From Clostridia bacterium (lineage in GTDB: Bacteria > Bacillota > Clostridia > Lachnospirales > Lachnospiraceae), in assembly GCA_910574835.1 (NCBI GenBank), contig CAJTDE010000008.1:112603-176602 (forward strand): a stretch of DNA of 64,000 nucleotides, given 5' to 3'. Positions 52,807-61,401 of this stretch are shown here, piece after piece (position 1 is the first letter of the stretch; every line of letters begins with the position of its first letter). The notes beneath the pieces were generated by a model that saw only the letters and a list, made by a program, of their open reading frames with translations, was not told the DNA's origin and searched no databases. Position numbers and translations under genes: made by a program.

Positions 52807-53685
52807 ATGATTATTTCTATGGGAGAAATTTTGCGCAGAGCAAAGAAGGAAGGGTATGGTGTTGCGGCGCCGAATGTATTCAATGATAAAACCATCGAGG
52901 CTGCTTTTCAGGTTGCGGATGAGCTGCGGGCACCTGTGATTCTGGATGGAGCCGGCTGCCACGGAATTGAAGAGATTGGGTATATTGCAAGATTTTACGA
53001 AAGAAAGTATCCCAATGTAGTGGCTGCGCTTAATTTGGATCACGGCGGTCCCTTTGAAGAGGTGATGCTTGCCATACGCAATGGATTTAGTTCTGTTATG
53101 ATTGACCGTTCTACACTTCCCTACGATGAAAATGTCAGGGAGGTAAAGGAAATTGTAAAAATTGCCCATGCTGTCGGCGTATCCGTAGAAGCGGAGCTTG
53201 GACATGTGGGAAATGGATTTGAGTATGAAGAAACACGCGATTCCGGACTGACAAAAGAGGGGGAGGCGCTTGACTTTATCAAAGAGACAGGTATCGACTG
53301 TCTTGCCGTTGCGGTAGGAACCTCTCACGGAGCTTATAAGGGAACGCCTCATCTGGAGTTTGAGCTGCTTGCAAGGCTTCATAGAAGTATTGAGCTTCCG
53401 TTGGTTTTGCATGGCGGTTCAGGTACAGGGGATGAAAATTTGAAACGTGCAGTTGAAACAGGTATTCAGAAGATCAATTTGTTTACGGATTTGAGTGCGG
53501 GAGGTATGACGGCATTAAAGGAATATCTGGGTGTGGATTATGACAGTATTCAAAAGGATTCCTCTTTGGGAGAGTTTGGAAATAAGAATGTCAATCTGTA
53601 TGATGCAATTGTAGAGGGGACAGCAGGCTGGAAGGCGGCGCTGGCATATTATGTGAAGCTATTCGGCGGAGTAAATCGGATTTGA
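52807..53685 (+). CDS. Class II ketose-bisphosphate aldolase
   Basis: A 292-residue zinc-dependent aldolase of the fructose/tagatose-bisphosphate group. Zinc ligands: VVAALNLDHGGPFEEVM (His with Asp nearby), EAELGHVG (Glu) and VLHGGSGTGDENLKRAVETG (His). GIQKINLFTDL is the phosphate-site segment. GAGGAGG precedes the start. Its place after the PTS genes suggests it cleaves the ketose phosphate made from the imported sugar. FBP, TBP or another ketose phosphate cannot be separated here. Confidence 0.88.
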   Translation: MIISMGEILRRAKKEGYGVAAPNVFNDKTIEAAFQVADELRAPVILDGAGCHGIEEIGYIARFYERKYPNVVAALNLDHGGPFEEVMLAIRNGFSSVMIDRSTLPYDENVREVKEIVKIAHAVGVSVEAELGHVGNGFEYEETRDSGLTKEGEALDFIKETGIDCLAVAVGTSHGAYKGTPHLEFELLARLHRSIELPLVLHGGSGTGDENLKRAVETGIQKINLFTDLSAGGMTALKEYLGVDYDSIQKDSSLGEFGNKNVNLYDAIVEGTAGWKAALAYYVKLFGGVNRI

Positions 53686-53715
53686 GAATTATGGAAGGAA
53701 AGGGACGGATAAGAT

Positions 53716-54882
53716 ATGCGGAATTTTATTTTTGATTGCAGGACAAAGGTTATCTTTGGCAAAGGGACGGAAAAAACAGTGGGAGACCATATGAGACAGC
53801 TGGGGAGTAAAGTACTCTTTCACCATTATGGAGAGGGCTATATCAAGGAATGTGGTTTGTACGATGTGATTATGGATTCCTTGAACAAAGCGGGACTGGA
53901 GGTGATTGAGCTTACAGGCGTAAAGCCGAATCCGGAGGTTGGATTGGTAAGGACAGGTGTGGAAATATGTAAAAAAGAAAAAGTAGACTGTATTTTAGCA
54001 GTAGGCGGAGGAAGTGTTATGGATTCCGCAAAAGCGATTGGATTAGGCGCTCTTTATGAGGGGGATGTGTGGGACTTCTTTGAGCATCGGACGCCGATTA
54101 CACAGATGCTTCCTATCGGTGCGGTTTCTACAATTCCGGCGACGGGGAGTGAGATGAGTGATACCTCCGTTATGACGAATGATGAGGGGCATCTGAAGCG
54201 CCATATTGCAGATACGGCTCTGCGCCCTGTATTTGCTATTTTGAATCCGGAGCTTACGTACACTTTACCGCCGTACCAGACGGCAGTGGGAGGCATAGAT
54301 ATCTTTTCGCATGTAGTAGAGCGGTACTTTACGCAGGAGCCGGATGTGGATTATACGGATCGTATGTGTGAGGCGACTATGAAGTCGGTGATCAAAAATC
54401 TTCCGTTAGTTATGGAGAATGGGAAAAACTACGCTGCTCGTGCAGAAATAATGCTTGCAGCCCCCTGGGCGCAAAATGGACTTTTGGGCATGGGAAGAAT
54501 TGAGGATTGGGGAAGTCATATGATGGGGCATGAAATCAGTGGAATTTACAATACGGCTCATGGTGCGACGCTGTCTATCATTATGCCTCAATGGATGAAG
54601 TATGTTTACAAGGATAATATAAATCGATTTGCACAGTATGCAGAACGTGTATGGGATGCAGATCCGAACTGGGACAATGAGAAAAAGGCGCTGTACGGAA
54701 TTGAACAAACGAAAGAGTTTTTCCGTTCCGTAAATGTTCCGGTTACGTTTAAGGAAGCAGGTATTGATGGAAGCAGACTGGAAGAGATGGCGGAAAAATG
54801 CTGCTTGAACGGGCCGGTTGGAGGTTTCCGGACGTTATATAAGGAAGATGTTCTGGCAATTTATCAGTCAGCATTGCAGTAG
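53716..54882 (+). CDS. Iron-containing alcohol dehydrogenase
   Basis: A 388-residue group III (BDH/YqhD-like) dehydrogenase, NAD(P)-dependent. NAD motif: ILAVGGGSVMDSAKAIGLGA. Metal ligands in GGIDIFSHVVERYF (Asp and His), MMGHEISGIYNTAHG (two His). The N-terminal FIFDCRTKVIFGKGTE is typical of butanol/1,2-propanediol-type oxidoreductases. Could reduce an aldehyde made by the aldolase. Between the aldolase and a second dehydrogenase. Confidence 0.9.
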   Translation: MRNFIFDCRTKVIFGKGTEKTVGDHMRQLGSKVLFHHYGEGYIKECGLYDVIMDSLNKAGLEVIELTGVKPNPEVGLVRTGVEICKKEKVDCILAVGGGSVMDSAKAIGLGALYEGDVWDFFEHRTPITQMLPIGAVSTIPATGSEMSDTSVMTNDEGHLKRHIADTALRPVFAILNPELTYTLPPYQTAVGGIDIFSHVVERYFTQEPDVDYTDRMCEATMKSVIKNLPLVMENGKNYAARAEIMLAAPWAQNGLLGMGRIEDWGSHMMGHEISGIYNTAHGATLSIIMPQWMKYVYKDNINRFAQYAERVWDADPNWDNEKKALYGIEQTKEFFRSVNVPVTFKEAGIDGSRLEEMAEKCCLNGPVGGFRTLYKEDVLAIYQSALQ

Positions 54883-54894
54883 AAGGAGGACAAT

Positions 54895-55956
54895 ATGGAC
54901 GTTACAACCATGAAATTTTCCGTGTTGACGGAAAAAGGACACGCAGAGGTTAGGGAAAGAAGACTCCCGGCTATGGGACCGGAGGATGTGCTGGTGAAAC
55001 AGCTGGCCTGCAATATCTGCACTACGGATTATGGGCAGTGGCTTGGACTTCGGGAGCATCAGGGCTATCCTATGGCGGGAGGACATGAGGAGTCAGGTAT
55101 TGTCATGGCAGTTGGTGAGGAGGTAAAGGATCTTCAACCGGGGGATCACGTTGCAGTTGCCTATGATTCCTGCGGAAAGTGTGAGTCCTGCCGCAGAGGA
55201 CAGGAGAGCCAGTGTACGGGAGCGGATTATAAGAATCTTTCAGAGGATGGATATCGGGGAAAATTTGGGTTTGCGGATTATAATGTTCGTCAGGCCAGAA
55301 CTCTGGTAAAGATGAATCCGGATCTGAATCCCAGTGAGGCGGCTTTTTTGGAACCGTTGGCAACCGTATGCAAAGGCATTGAGAAACTTCGCCTTAAGCC
55401 CTTTGAAACAGTAGCCGTCATCGGAGCGGGAACTATGGGCCTGCTGAATGCACAGGCGGCAAAGGCAAGAAACTGCCGTGTGATTGTTACGGAGCTAATG
55501 GAGAAAAAGCTGGAAACAGCACGATCTATGGGAATGGAGGTTGTAGACGTGTCCAAAGGCGATCCGGTTGAGCAGGTTAAGCAATTGACGGATGGCCGCG
55601 GAGCAGACGTTGTAATTGTCGCGGTGGGCAATACGAAAGCCAATACGCAGGCAGTTGAAATGCTGAAGAAGGTGGACGGAAGGATTCTGCTTTTTGCAGC
55701 AGGGTACCCGGCGCCTCAGATTGAGGCAGATTCCAATTTGCTCCATTACCGCCGGATAGAGCTGATAGGAACATTTGGAGCCGATATGAAAGATTTTTTT
55801 GAGGCTGCGCAGCTTTTGAATACCGGAGCGGTAGACGTATCAAAATTGGTAGAAGCAGATAAATTTTCTTTGAAGGATATTCAATCAGCATTTGAAGCTG
55901 CGTCTGTGCCTGGCATGTATCGCGTCAGTGTCCTTTTAAATGAAAATAAGGCGTGA
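54895..55956 (+). CDS. Zinc-dependent alcohol/polyol dehydrogenase
   Basis: A 353-residue medium-chain dehydrogenase related to sorbitol/threonine dehydrogenases. Catalytic zinc motif: CNICTTDYGQW (Cys) and GGHEESGIVMAVGEEV (His-Glu). The structural zinc lobe is intact: CGKCESCRRGQESQC (Cys4). The Rossmann loop is VAVIGAGTMGLLNAQAAKA. Last gene of the PTS operon, 12 bases after the iron-dependent enzyme. Oxidizing a polyol or its phosphate is the likely role. Confidence 0.88.
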   Translation: MDVTTMKFSVLTEKGHAEVRERRLPAMGPEDVLVKQLACNICTTDYGQWLGLREHQGYPMAGGHEESGIVMAVGEEVKDLQPGDHVAVAYDSCGKCESCRRGQESQCTGADYKNLSEDGYRGKFGFADYNVRQARTLVKMNPDLNPSEAAFLEPLATVCKGIEKLRLKPFETVAVIGAGTMGLLNAQAAKARNCRVIVTELMEKKLETARSMGMEVVDVSKGDPVEQVKQLTDGRGADVVIVAVGNTKANTQAVEMLKKVDGRILLFAAGYPAPQIEADSNLLHYRRIELIGTFGADMKDFFEAAQLLNTGAVDVSKLVEADKFSLKDIQSAFEAASVPGMYRVSVLLNENKA

Positions 55957-55977
55957 CAAAAAACGTTAAAGAGCGTA

Positions 55978-56013
55978 AAGGGGATGTCTTATTCGGACAG
56001 CCCCTTGTTCTTT
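55978..56013. terminator. Bidirectional terminator
   Basis: AAGGGGATGTC-TTATTC-GGACAGCCCCTT followed by GTTCTTT. It lies between the PTS operon end and the convergent permease gene and could serve both strands. Confidence 0.75.
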
Positions 56014-56024
56014 GAAATAAATCT

Positions 56025-58376
56025 TTACTGGGAATGAATCACCTCCGTAATATCCAGCTTCCGAATCTGTCTCCCCGGACGGAGCACCGCTGCGGCGGAG
56101 GCGGCGAGTACGACCAGGACAATCAATCCCAAGGCTTGGAAGGGAAGCTCATAGGGTGTTCCCCAGCGTGCCGTGACCAGATAGTGGTACAGCAGATAGT
56201 GAAGGGGAAGTCCCAGAGCGCAGCCAAGGATACATCCGCAGCAGGCATAAGTTCCGGACTCAGCCGCAAGCATTTTGGTAAATTGCCCGCAGCTCATGCC
56301 GACAGCGCGCATAGGCCCATATTGCCGCATCCTTGCGGAAGCGCTCATAGAAATACTGTTCACGATATGAAAGCATGTAATCAATACAATCACGGTGAGA
56401 AAACCATATAAAAAGAGGGAAAAGGCCCAGAATGCGCCGCGGTTATCCTGGTTGGAAAGGCGCTGATCGGAGAACAATACTCCATCCCCCGCCAGTGCAC
56501 GGATACGGTTAACATCTTCATCCGTTGTATTCCTTGTCAACTGCATGTCCAGGACAGTATACCCCAATTCCCCGGTCAGACGCCGGAAGGTATTCTCCGA
56601 GCAGATCAGACGTTCTGTGTCCTGAACGCCGTCAATGGGGCAGTGGGAGAGGATGCCGGCAATTGTCAGATCACCCAGATCCGTATGAACCACCTCTCCA
56701 ACCGCAAGGGATTGTTTCTCCGCATCGTGAACGGCCAGCGCATAGTTTCCTTCCTGCGTCATTTTCGACAAATCTCCCTCAAGAAGATAATCTGCTTCCT
56801 CCGCCCAATTCAATTGCTGCAGATCATAGGAAAAAAGCATTACAGGGCGCTCTTCATCTCCAATCTTGGCAGGCACATCGTAGGCAAAGGCTCTTCCGTA
56901 AATACGCTTTACACCGGGACAGGCGGCAAGCTTTGTCATGAGTTCCGCATCCAGAGAACAGGAAGAGTCCGCACTGACAATGGATACATCCGGCGTATAG
57001 GGCCGCAGAGGAGTGATAGCATGATGCATAAAGGCAGTTGTGGCATAAAAGGAGAGAAAAAGCACAATGCTTAAGGCAAAGGAGCATGTCATTAGGAGAA
57101 AATTCTTTTTTCGGTGCAGAGCGTGCTGAACGCCAAGGGCGGTCTCAATGTGAAAGGCGCTTGTATTGGCTGCCTTACGAATCTCCTGTATAACACCGGC
57201 GCTGCCGTTTACTGCGGTGACGGGAGAGACACGGGCCGCTCGTTTTGCGGGTGAGCGGGCGGCCAGGAGCACGGTGATAAGCCCGACACTGATGCCGGCC
57301 AGAATCCCCGGCAGGCTGATTCCTAATACAGGCATTTCGGAAAAATACATGGAACTTAAATACCGAAGCGCACCGCAAAGTCCCCAGATGGTGACGACAG
57401 CCAGCAGGACCCCCAAAGGAATGGCGGTTTTGCACCAATTTAGGGCTTCCAGACATACAAAGCGGCGGATCTGCTTTGGAGAGGCTCCAAGACAGCGGAG
57501 CAGACCGAAGAATTGTGTCCGCTGTGCAATGCTGCTGTTCATACTGCTGGTTACCATAAGAATCCCGGCCGTCAGAACCAAAAGAAACAGGATACCGGCA
57601 ACCAGATACAGTCCGGTGATAAAAGAATCGTCGCTAAAGCCCATAAGGCCGAGGAGAGCCGTATTTTGTCCAAGCTGTTCCTCCGTAAGATCAAACTGCT
57701 CCCGGATATCCTGTATGGCCCTGCGGATGTTGCAGTGGTCGGAAAACTGAATATAGTAGACCATATCCGCATCCTCCGCTGTCTGATAGACTTGGCGGTA
57801 CAGGGATTGGAATCCGGCCAGAGGAAGGAAGGCAATGATTGCGTCGGATTTTGCCGCAATCTCATTGTCCATGCCGAATCCGGAGACAGTAAGCTCCAAA
57901 GAATTGCCGTCCGGGGTGCTCAGGGTGATAGAATCGCCAAGCTGAACCCCCAAAACAGCCTTGGAGGAATTGGTTAAAATCACCTGCCTGTCTGTTTCAG
58001 GAAAGGTTCCTTCGGTCAGCTCGTACTTCATGATGGAGAGCATAGATGCCTCGATTCCGCAGACAGCAGCCCGTTTTCCGCCAATAGAATAGTTTTCTTT
58101 TAAGCGGTAGTTTATTACATTGTACCAGGAGGAGGCGGATACGTCCGGTCGTTCTGCCAGGATGGCGGCATCTGCTTCCGATAGATTGTGAATCTGAATG
58201 TGCCAGTTGCCGTAGCGTTTGACAGTCTGGAGCTTTTGACTTCGAATCTCCATGTCGGCCATACCGAAGATGGCAGTGACAAGAAAGACTGCAAGGACAA
58301 TACACAGAAGAGTCATACGGTTCTGCTTTTTGTGTACACGCCCGTAGGCGGGAATCAGACTAAGATAACTTTTCAT
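56025..58376 (-). CDS. FtsX-like ABC transporter permease
   Basis: A 783-residue membrane protein with the FtsX/MacB permease layout: one N-terminal helix (MTLLCIVLAVFLVTAIFGMA), an extracellular domain, a helix cluster near 250-390, a second helix at about 425, another extracellular domain and a final three-helix cluster at about 650-770 (FSLFLYGFLTVIVLITCFHI). It is translated with the ATPase gene (17-base overlap) and sits behind a two-component system, as in peptide-antibiotic sensing and resistance modules. Substrate not evident. Confidence 0.88.
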   Translation of the reverse strand: MKSYLSLIPAYGRVHKKQNRMTLLCIVLAVFLVTAIFGMADMEIRSQKLQTVKRYGNWHIQIHNLSEADAAILAERPDVSASSWYNVINYRLKENYSIGGKRAAVCGIEASMLSIMKYELTEGTFPETDRQVILTNSSKAVLGVQLGDSITLSTPDGNSLELTVSGFGMDNEIAAKSDAIIAFLPLAGFQSLYRQVYQTAEDADMVYYIQFSDHCNIRRAIQDIREQFDLTEEQLGQNTALLGLMGFSDDSFITGLYLVAGILFLLVLTAGILMVTSSMNSSIAQRTQFFGLLRCLGASPKQIRRFVCLEALNWCKTAIPLGVLLAVVTIWGLCGALRYLSSMYFSEMPVLGISLPGILAGISVGLITVLLAARSPAKRAARVSPVTAVNGSAGVIQEIRKAANTSAFHIETALGVQHALHRKKNFLLMTCSFALSIVLFLSFYATTAFMHHAITPLRPYTPDVSIVSADSSCSLDAELMTKLAACPGVKRIYGRAFAYDVPAKIGDEERPVMLFSYDLQQLNWAEEADYLLEGDLSKMTQEGNYALAVHDAEKQSLAVGEVVHTDLGDLTIAGILSHCPIDGVQDTERLICSENTFRRLTGELGYTVLDMQLTRNTTDEDVNRIRALAGDGVLFSDQRLSNQDNRGAFWAFSLFLYGFLTVIVLITCFHIVNSISMSASARMRQYGPMRAVGMSCGQFTKMLAAESGTYACCGCILGCALGLPLHYLLYHYLVTARWGTPYELPFQALGLIVLVVLAASAAAVLRPGRQIRKLDITEVIHSQ

Positions 58377-59055
58377 CGTGATTTCCTCCCAGATCTGTCA
58401 GATTTCCGTCGGATACACGGAGAACTCGGTCAGCGTAGGCGGTGAGGCCCAGGTTGTGGGTGATCATCAGTACGGTCTGCCGGTAGTGGTGGGCGGCATG
58501 GGTTAGAAGTTCCATAACTTCCTGGCTGCTTTTGGAGTCCAGATTGCCGGTCGGCTCGTCGGCCAGGATCAGCATAGGGCTGTGAATGAGCGCCCGGCCG
58601 ATGGCGGTTCGCTGCTGCTGGCCGCCGGAAAGCTGACTTGGAAGGTGGCTGCGGCGCTCAGTGAGTCCGAGGACTTCCAAGAGTTCGTTTACCTTTTCGG
58701 GATCGGGTTTTTGGTAGTCCAGGAGCAGGGGAAAGATGATGTTCTGCTCTACGGTCAGCTCGGGGATGAGCTGGAAGGATTGGAAAATAAAGCCGATATT
58801 GCGGCGGCGGAAGATGGTGCGCTCCTGCTCGGGCATGGAGAAAAGCTCCTGGTCGTTTAGGTAGATGTGACCGGAGGTGGGGGTGTCAAGGGCGCCTATA
58901 AGATTTAAAAGAGTAGTTTTGCCGCTGCCGGATTCGCCTACAATGGCTGCAAATTCGCTTTTTCGCATGGTGAAGCTGGCATTTTTGAGAGCCTCAACGC
59001 GGATGGGACCGGTACCGTATGTTTTGGACAGGTTGGATACGTTTAGTAGCTGCAT
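58360..59055 (-). CDS. ABC transporter ATP-binding protein (LolD/MacB type)
   Basis: A 231-residue ATPase. Walker A: VGESGSGKTTLLNLIGALDT; Q-loop FIFQSFQLIPELTVEQNI; signature LSGGQQQRTAIGRALIH; Walker B LILADEPTGNLDS; H-loop MITHNLGLTAYAD. It partners the FtsX-like permease downstream. AGGAGG lies 8-9 bases before the start, and the leader is the inverted copy of the hairpin repeat (59076-59192). Confidence 0.94.
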   Translation of the reverse strand: MQLLNVSNLSKTYGTGPIRVEALKNASFTMRKSEFAAIVGESGSGKTTLLNLIGALDTPTSGHIYLNDQELFSMPEQERTIFRRRNIGFIFQSFQLIPELTVEQNIIFPLLLDYQKPDPEKVNELLEVLGLTERRSHLPSQLSGGQQQRTAIGRALIHSPMLILADEPTGNLDSKSSQEVMELLTHAAHHYRQTVLMITHNLGLTAYADRVLRVSDGNLTDLGGNHDEKLS

Positions 59056-59075
59056 GATTAAAACCTCCTATTTTA

Positions 59076-59274
59076 AGTCACTGCGCGACGGCACTAAAGG
59101 GTAAAGTCGCTTCGACGCACCTGCAATGAGAGGAACTTTTATTCGAAAGGGCACTCATAAAAGTTCCTCTCGTGTGTCTTTGCGACTTTACCGTCCGGCA
59201 AAAAATTTATCTAAATCGCTTGACATTTCTTAGCTGGACTATCTGTAGTCGCTGCGCGACGGCACTAAAGGGTA
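59076..59274 (-). repeat. Hairpin leader repeat, locus C (full copy plus fragment)
   Basis: On the minus strand a full copy spans 59192-59076 (GGTAAAGTCGC to GCAGTGACT), ending seven bases before AGGAGG of the ABC ATPase gene. A fragment of the 3' end (AGTCGCTGCGCGACGGCACT on the plus strand) lies at 59247-59274. So the orientation relative to the downstream gene is the same as at loci A and B. This gap (59056-59344) otherwise holds nothing I can identify. Confidence 0.9.
59078..59158 (-). CDS. Possible 26-residue leader peptide, truncated version
   Basis: The frame equivalent to 110-199 begins MSALSNKSSS and continues to FSAVAQ, where CGA of the other copies has become TGA (59080-59078). 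It thus stops ten bases before the AGGAGG instead of overlapping it. The ATG again follows GAGAGGAAC in the hairpin stem. Low confidence that it is translated. Confidence 0.28.
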   Translation of the reverse strand: MSALSNKSSSHCRCVEATLPFSAVAQ

Positions 59275-59344
59275 TTGTGCGCGCTGCATAAACAGTGATG
59301 TTTGTAGTGTAGCATGGGGAGGTTACAATTGGGTGAACGGGGGC

Positions 59345-60586
59345 TTACGGTTTTGTAAGGTTTGGGAGGGTTAGGGTAAATGTGGCGCCGGAGCCTGGAG
59401 GGCTTTGGGCAAAGAGGGTTCCATCCTGCCCCTCGATGATGGCTTTGGCCAGGGAAAGTCCTAAGCCTGCTCCGGGGGAAGAGGAAGGCTGACTTTGGCT
59501 TCGGTAGAAACGTTTGAAGATGTGGTACAAGTCGGAGGGAGGGATTCCGGGTCCGTTGTCGGTGATGTGTATACGGGTTTCTAAGGGGCCTTGTTCGGCT
59601 TGGATGGTGATTTGGCCGCCATCGGTTGTGTGATCCAGGGCATTTTTCAGGATGTTTGTGAGGGCTTCTTTGGTCCAGTCGGGATCGCAGTGGACGATGA
59701 TCGTGGGATTTTGCGGGCAGTGGATTTGCTTTTTTTCCGCGGGGAGGCGCCAGGTCAGGGGTTCAAGGGCTTTAGCCAGCAGATTTGTAAGCGGAATCGG
59801 GGCTTTTTGGAAGGTGATGCTTCCTGCGTCCAGACGGGCTATTTTCAAGAGGGAGAGGATGAGGGATTTCATGCGTTCAATGGCTGCTTCGGATTTTTGG
59901 GCAAAGGTGAGGACGGTGTCGGGGCGGTCGGGTTCTTCCAAAAGGATTTCGTTGTACATGGAAAGGGCTGCTAAGGGAGTTTTTAGTTGGTGGGAGATAT
60001 CGGAGATGGTATTTTTAAGAAATTCTTTTGTGCGGTACTCAGTTTCCTGACCGGTTTTTAGGGCGGCGGCCATGTGGTTGATACTGCCGAACAGATGGTA
60101 GACGGCGCCTTCTTCGGTCTGGGGGAGGAGGACGTCGAAGGAACCGGCTGTGTAGGAGGAGACGGTTTTGATGGCTTCCAGCTGGAGCCGGTTTTGGTGA
60201 AATAGGTAGCGGAGGAGGGCAGTGAACAGGAGGGCGAAGAGAAGGAAGGACTTTAGGAGGGCAAGGAGGAGTGCGAAGGTTCTGTGGGCGGACAGGGCGG
60301 GGATATACGAGGAGGCTGTATTTTCGTGAAGGCCGAGCTTGGCAATGAGCTGAATACCTTCGGGAGTTGTGGTTGTGCTGGTGAGGGATTTGGCGATTAT
60401 TTCCTCGGATACTCCCAGGTCTGACAGGGAGGAGGCGACGGCGCGCTTTTGCGTAAGGAGAATCTCCCCAGCTTTCTGATTGTATGCCCAGGCGCTTCCC
60501 AAATCAGTTATGAGATTTATGATAAAAAGAAATAGAATGACAGCAAGGAGTCTGTGTGTGGCTTTTTCTTGTAATAGACTGTTCAT
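59345..60586 (-). CDS. Sensor histidine kinase
   Basis: A 413-residue membrane kinase. Two transmembrane segments (LLAVILFLFIINLITDLG near 14-31 and LLALLKSFLLFALLFTALL near 110) flank a short outside domain of about 70 residues. A HAMP-like linker follows. The dimerization helix has the phospho-His in ISDISHQLKTPLAALS; ATPase motifs are N (LTNILKNALDH), G1 (ITDNGPGIPP) and G2 (GAGLGLSLAKAI). The start at 60586 has AGGAG upstream. It is 20 bases after its response regulator gene. Confidence 0.92.
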   Translation of the reverse strand: MNSLLQEKATHRLLAVILFLFIINLITDLGSAWAYNQKAGEILLTQKRAVASSLSDLGVSEEIIAKSLTSTTTTPEGIQLIAKLGLHENTASSYIPALSAHRTFALLLALLKSFLLFALLFTALLRYLFHQNRLQLEAIKTVSSYTAGSFDVLLPQTEEGAVYHLFGSINHMAAALKTGQETEYRTKEFLKNTISDISHQLKTPLAALSMYNEILLEEPDRPDTVLTFAQKSEAAIERMKSLILSLLKIARLDAGSITFQKAPIPLTNLLAKALEPLTWRLPAEKKQIHCPQNPTIIVHCDPDWTKEALTNILKNALDHTTDGGQITIQAEQGPLETRIHITDNGPGIPPSDLYHIFKRFYRSQSQPSSSPGAGLGLSLAKAIIEGQDGTLFAQSPPGSGATFTLTLPNLTKP

Positions 60587-60606
60587 AGATTTCTCCTTTT
60601 TGATTT

Positions 60607-61290
60607 TTATGGTTTCCACTGATATCCAAATCCTCTTGCGGTGATAAGGTGGGTAGGGTGAGATGGTTCTTTCTCTGTCTTTTCGCGCAGGCGCCGGATG
60701 TATACGGAGAGGGTGTTGTCGTCCACAAAGCTTCCGTTTCCGTCCCAGAGCTCGTCCAGAATCCGGCTGCGGGGGAGCACATGGCCTGCGTTGCGGACCA
60801 GAAGACAGAGGAGGCGGTATTCCCCGGCAGTCAGTTCCAAGGGCTGACTATTTATGAAAGCCTGACTTTTGGTGAAATCCAGAAAGAGTTCGCCGCATTG
60901 CAGACCGTCTGCCGGTTGAGACAAGCATGTCCGGCGCAGAAGGGCGCGAATCCGGGAGAGCAGCTCTCCTAACTTGAAGGGCTTGGTGATGTAGTCGTCT
61001 CCGCCGCTGTCCAGGCCGCGGATGATGTTGATTTCTTCGTCGGAGGCTGTTAAGAAGATAATGGGAGTATGGCTGTCTTTTTTCCGCACATGGGTACAGA
61101 TATCAAAGCCGGTTCCGTCGGGAAGGGTCACATCCAGAAGAAGGAGATCATAGGAGACATCTCCCTCCAATAAGGATCGGGCCTGGGCTGTGGTTCGGGC
61201 TATGTCCGGGGAAAAGCCGTTTTTTTCCAGAGTGTATTTGAGGCCGTCGATCAGGCTTTCGTCGTCCTCTAAAAGCAGGATACGGATCAT
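60607..61290 (-). CDS. OmpR family response regulator
   Basis: A 227-residue regulator. Receiver domain (1-120) with acidic E8/D9/D10, phospho-acceptor D53 in LLLLDVTLPDG and K in ITKPFKLGEL. C-terminal winged-helix domain (about 130-227) with LTAGEYRLLCLLVRNAGHVL and ISVYIRRLREK-type SVYIRRLREK. It precedes the kinase and ABC genes and probably controls their expression. Confidence 0.93.
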   Translation of the reverse strand: MIRILLLEDDESLIDGLKYTLEKNGFSPDIARTTAQARSLLEGDVSYDLLLLDVTLPDGTGFDICTHVRKKDSHTPIIFLTASDEEINIIRGLDSGGDDYITKPFKLGELLSRIRALLRRTCLSQPADGLQCGELFLDFTKSQAFINSQPLELTAGEYRLLCLLVRNAGHVLPRSRILDELWDGNGSFVDDNTLSVYIRRLREKTEKEPSHPTHLITARGFGYQWKP

Positions 61291-61329
61291 TTTGATTTCC
61301 TTTCCGGGTGGGAGGACTGCTATATAAAA

Positions 61330-61370
61330 GGGGCTGCCGCAAGCTCCGTAGCTTATTTTGCGGACAGCCC
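61330..61370 (-). terminator. Intrinsic terminator after the S1-domain gene
   Basis: On the minus strand GGGCTGTCCGCAA, an inner AAGCTACGGAGCTT hairpin, TTGCGGCAGCCC, then CTTTTATAT. It separates the S1-domain gene from the two-component operon. The GGGCTGCCGCAA arm resembles the arm of the 209-bp palindrome at 6370. Confidence 0.75.
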
Positions 61371-61401
61371 ATCCAACAGCAAGTTCAAGTATTTGATACG
61401 C

